From the NCBI GenBank assembly GCA_025934475.1, contig JAICXZ010000316.1:1-5016 (forward strand): 5,016 nucleotides of DNA. Reading direction: 5' to 3'. Origin of the DNA: Mucilaginibacter sp. Lineage in GTDB: Bacteria > Bacteroidota > Bacteroidia > Sphingobacteriales > Sphingobacteriaceae. The translations under genes and the position numbers were made by a program. Under the pieces are notes generated by a model. The model made no database searches, was not told the DNA's origin, and saw only the letters and a program-made list of their open reading frames with translations. Of the stretch, positions 4,970-5,016 are shown piece after piece (within the stretch, counting starts at the first letter, position 1; every line of letters starts with the position of its first letter).

Positions 4970-4984
4970 CAGCAAGCCTTGCTG
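4970..4984. repeat. Perfect 15-bp palindrome upstream of the toxin-antitoxin operon
   Basis: CAGCAAG-C-CTTGCTG has 7-bp perfect arms. It lies about 70 bp upstream of the antitoxin start in the final non-coding 116 bases of the window. It could be a binding site for a neighbouring gene beyond the right edge or a small hairpin. No T-tract follows on either strand, so it is not a clear terminator. Confidence 0.35.
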
Positions 4985-5016
4985 CAAATTCTTATCTTTT
5001 GTTAACGTTTTGAGCA

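Noticed and set aside
4993..5001. TATCTTTTG as a rightward promoter box near the right edge
   Set aside because: It has one T too many for the consensus, the nearest TTG is only 11 bp upstream, and the putative gene lies outside the window.

Overview
The window looks like chromosomal DNA of a Bacteroidota bacterium, most likely Sphingobacteriaceae (Mucilaginibacter/Pedobacter-like). The grounds are: several genes preceded by the Bacteroidota -7 promoter box TAnnTTTG, mostly only a few bases before the start codon; a near absence of Shine-Dalgarno sequences; moderate G+C; and protein family types typical of that group. The genus is an inference.

Layout, left to right. (1) Positions 3-1037, + strand: a 5'-truncated serine hydrolase of the beta-lactamase/penicillin-binding fold. 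It is visibly AT-richer than the rest and lacks the usual third active-site motif. (2) Positions 1070-1558, - strand: a VOC-fold CatE-like dioxygenase/glyoxalase-family protein, convergent with the hydrolase. (3) A 175-bp divergent intergenic region (1559-1733) built largely from an imperfect long inverted repeat whose two outer ends run exactly into the -7 boxes of the two flanking genes. (4) engB (1734-2363, +), the ribosome-assembly GTPase. Its last three residues and stop codon lie in the left arm of a second inverted-repeat element (2352-2500). (5) A UbiA-family membrane prenyltransferase (2513-3367, +), probably for a quinone. (6) A Crp/Fnr-type regulator (3411-4016, +) with its own promoter. 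(7) A leftward two-gene toxin-antitoxin operon: Xre/MbcA/ParS-like antitoxin (4475-4900) followed by a RES-domain toxin (4017-4469). The toxin and the regulator end tail to tail on one palindromic TGATCA.

The genes do not form one pathway. engB and ubiA are housekeeping. The VOC protein, serine hydrolase and Crp-like regulator look accessory or metabolic. The RES/Xre pair is a self-contained module with a consensus promoter and a palindrome in the spacer that could be its autoregulatory operator. I found no RNA gene, CRISPR array, transposase or prophage gene. The most unusual material is intergenic: two unrelated inverted-repeat elements, one merged with divergent promoters and one merged with the end of engB.
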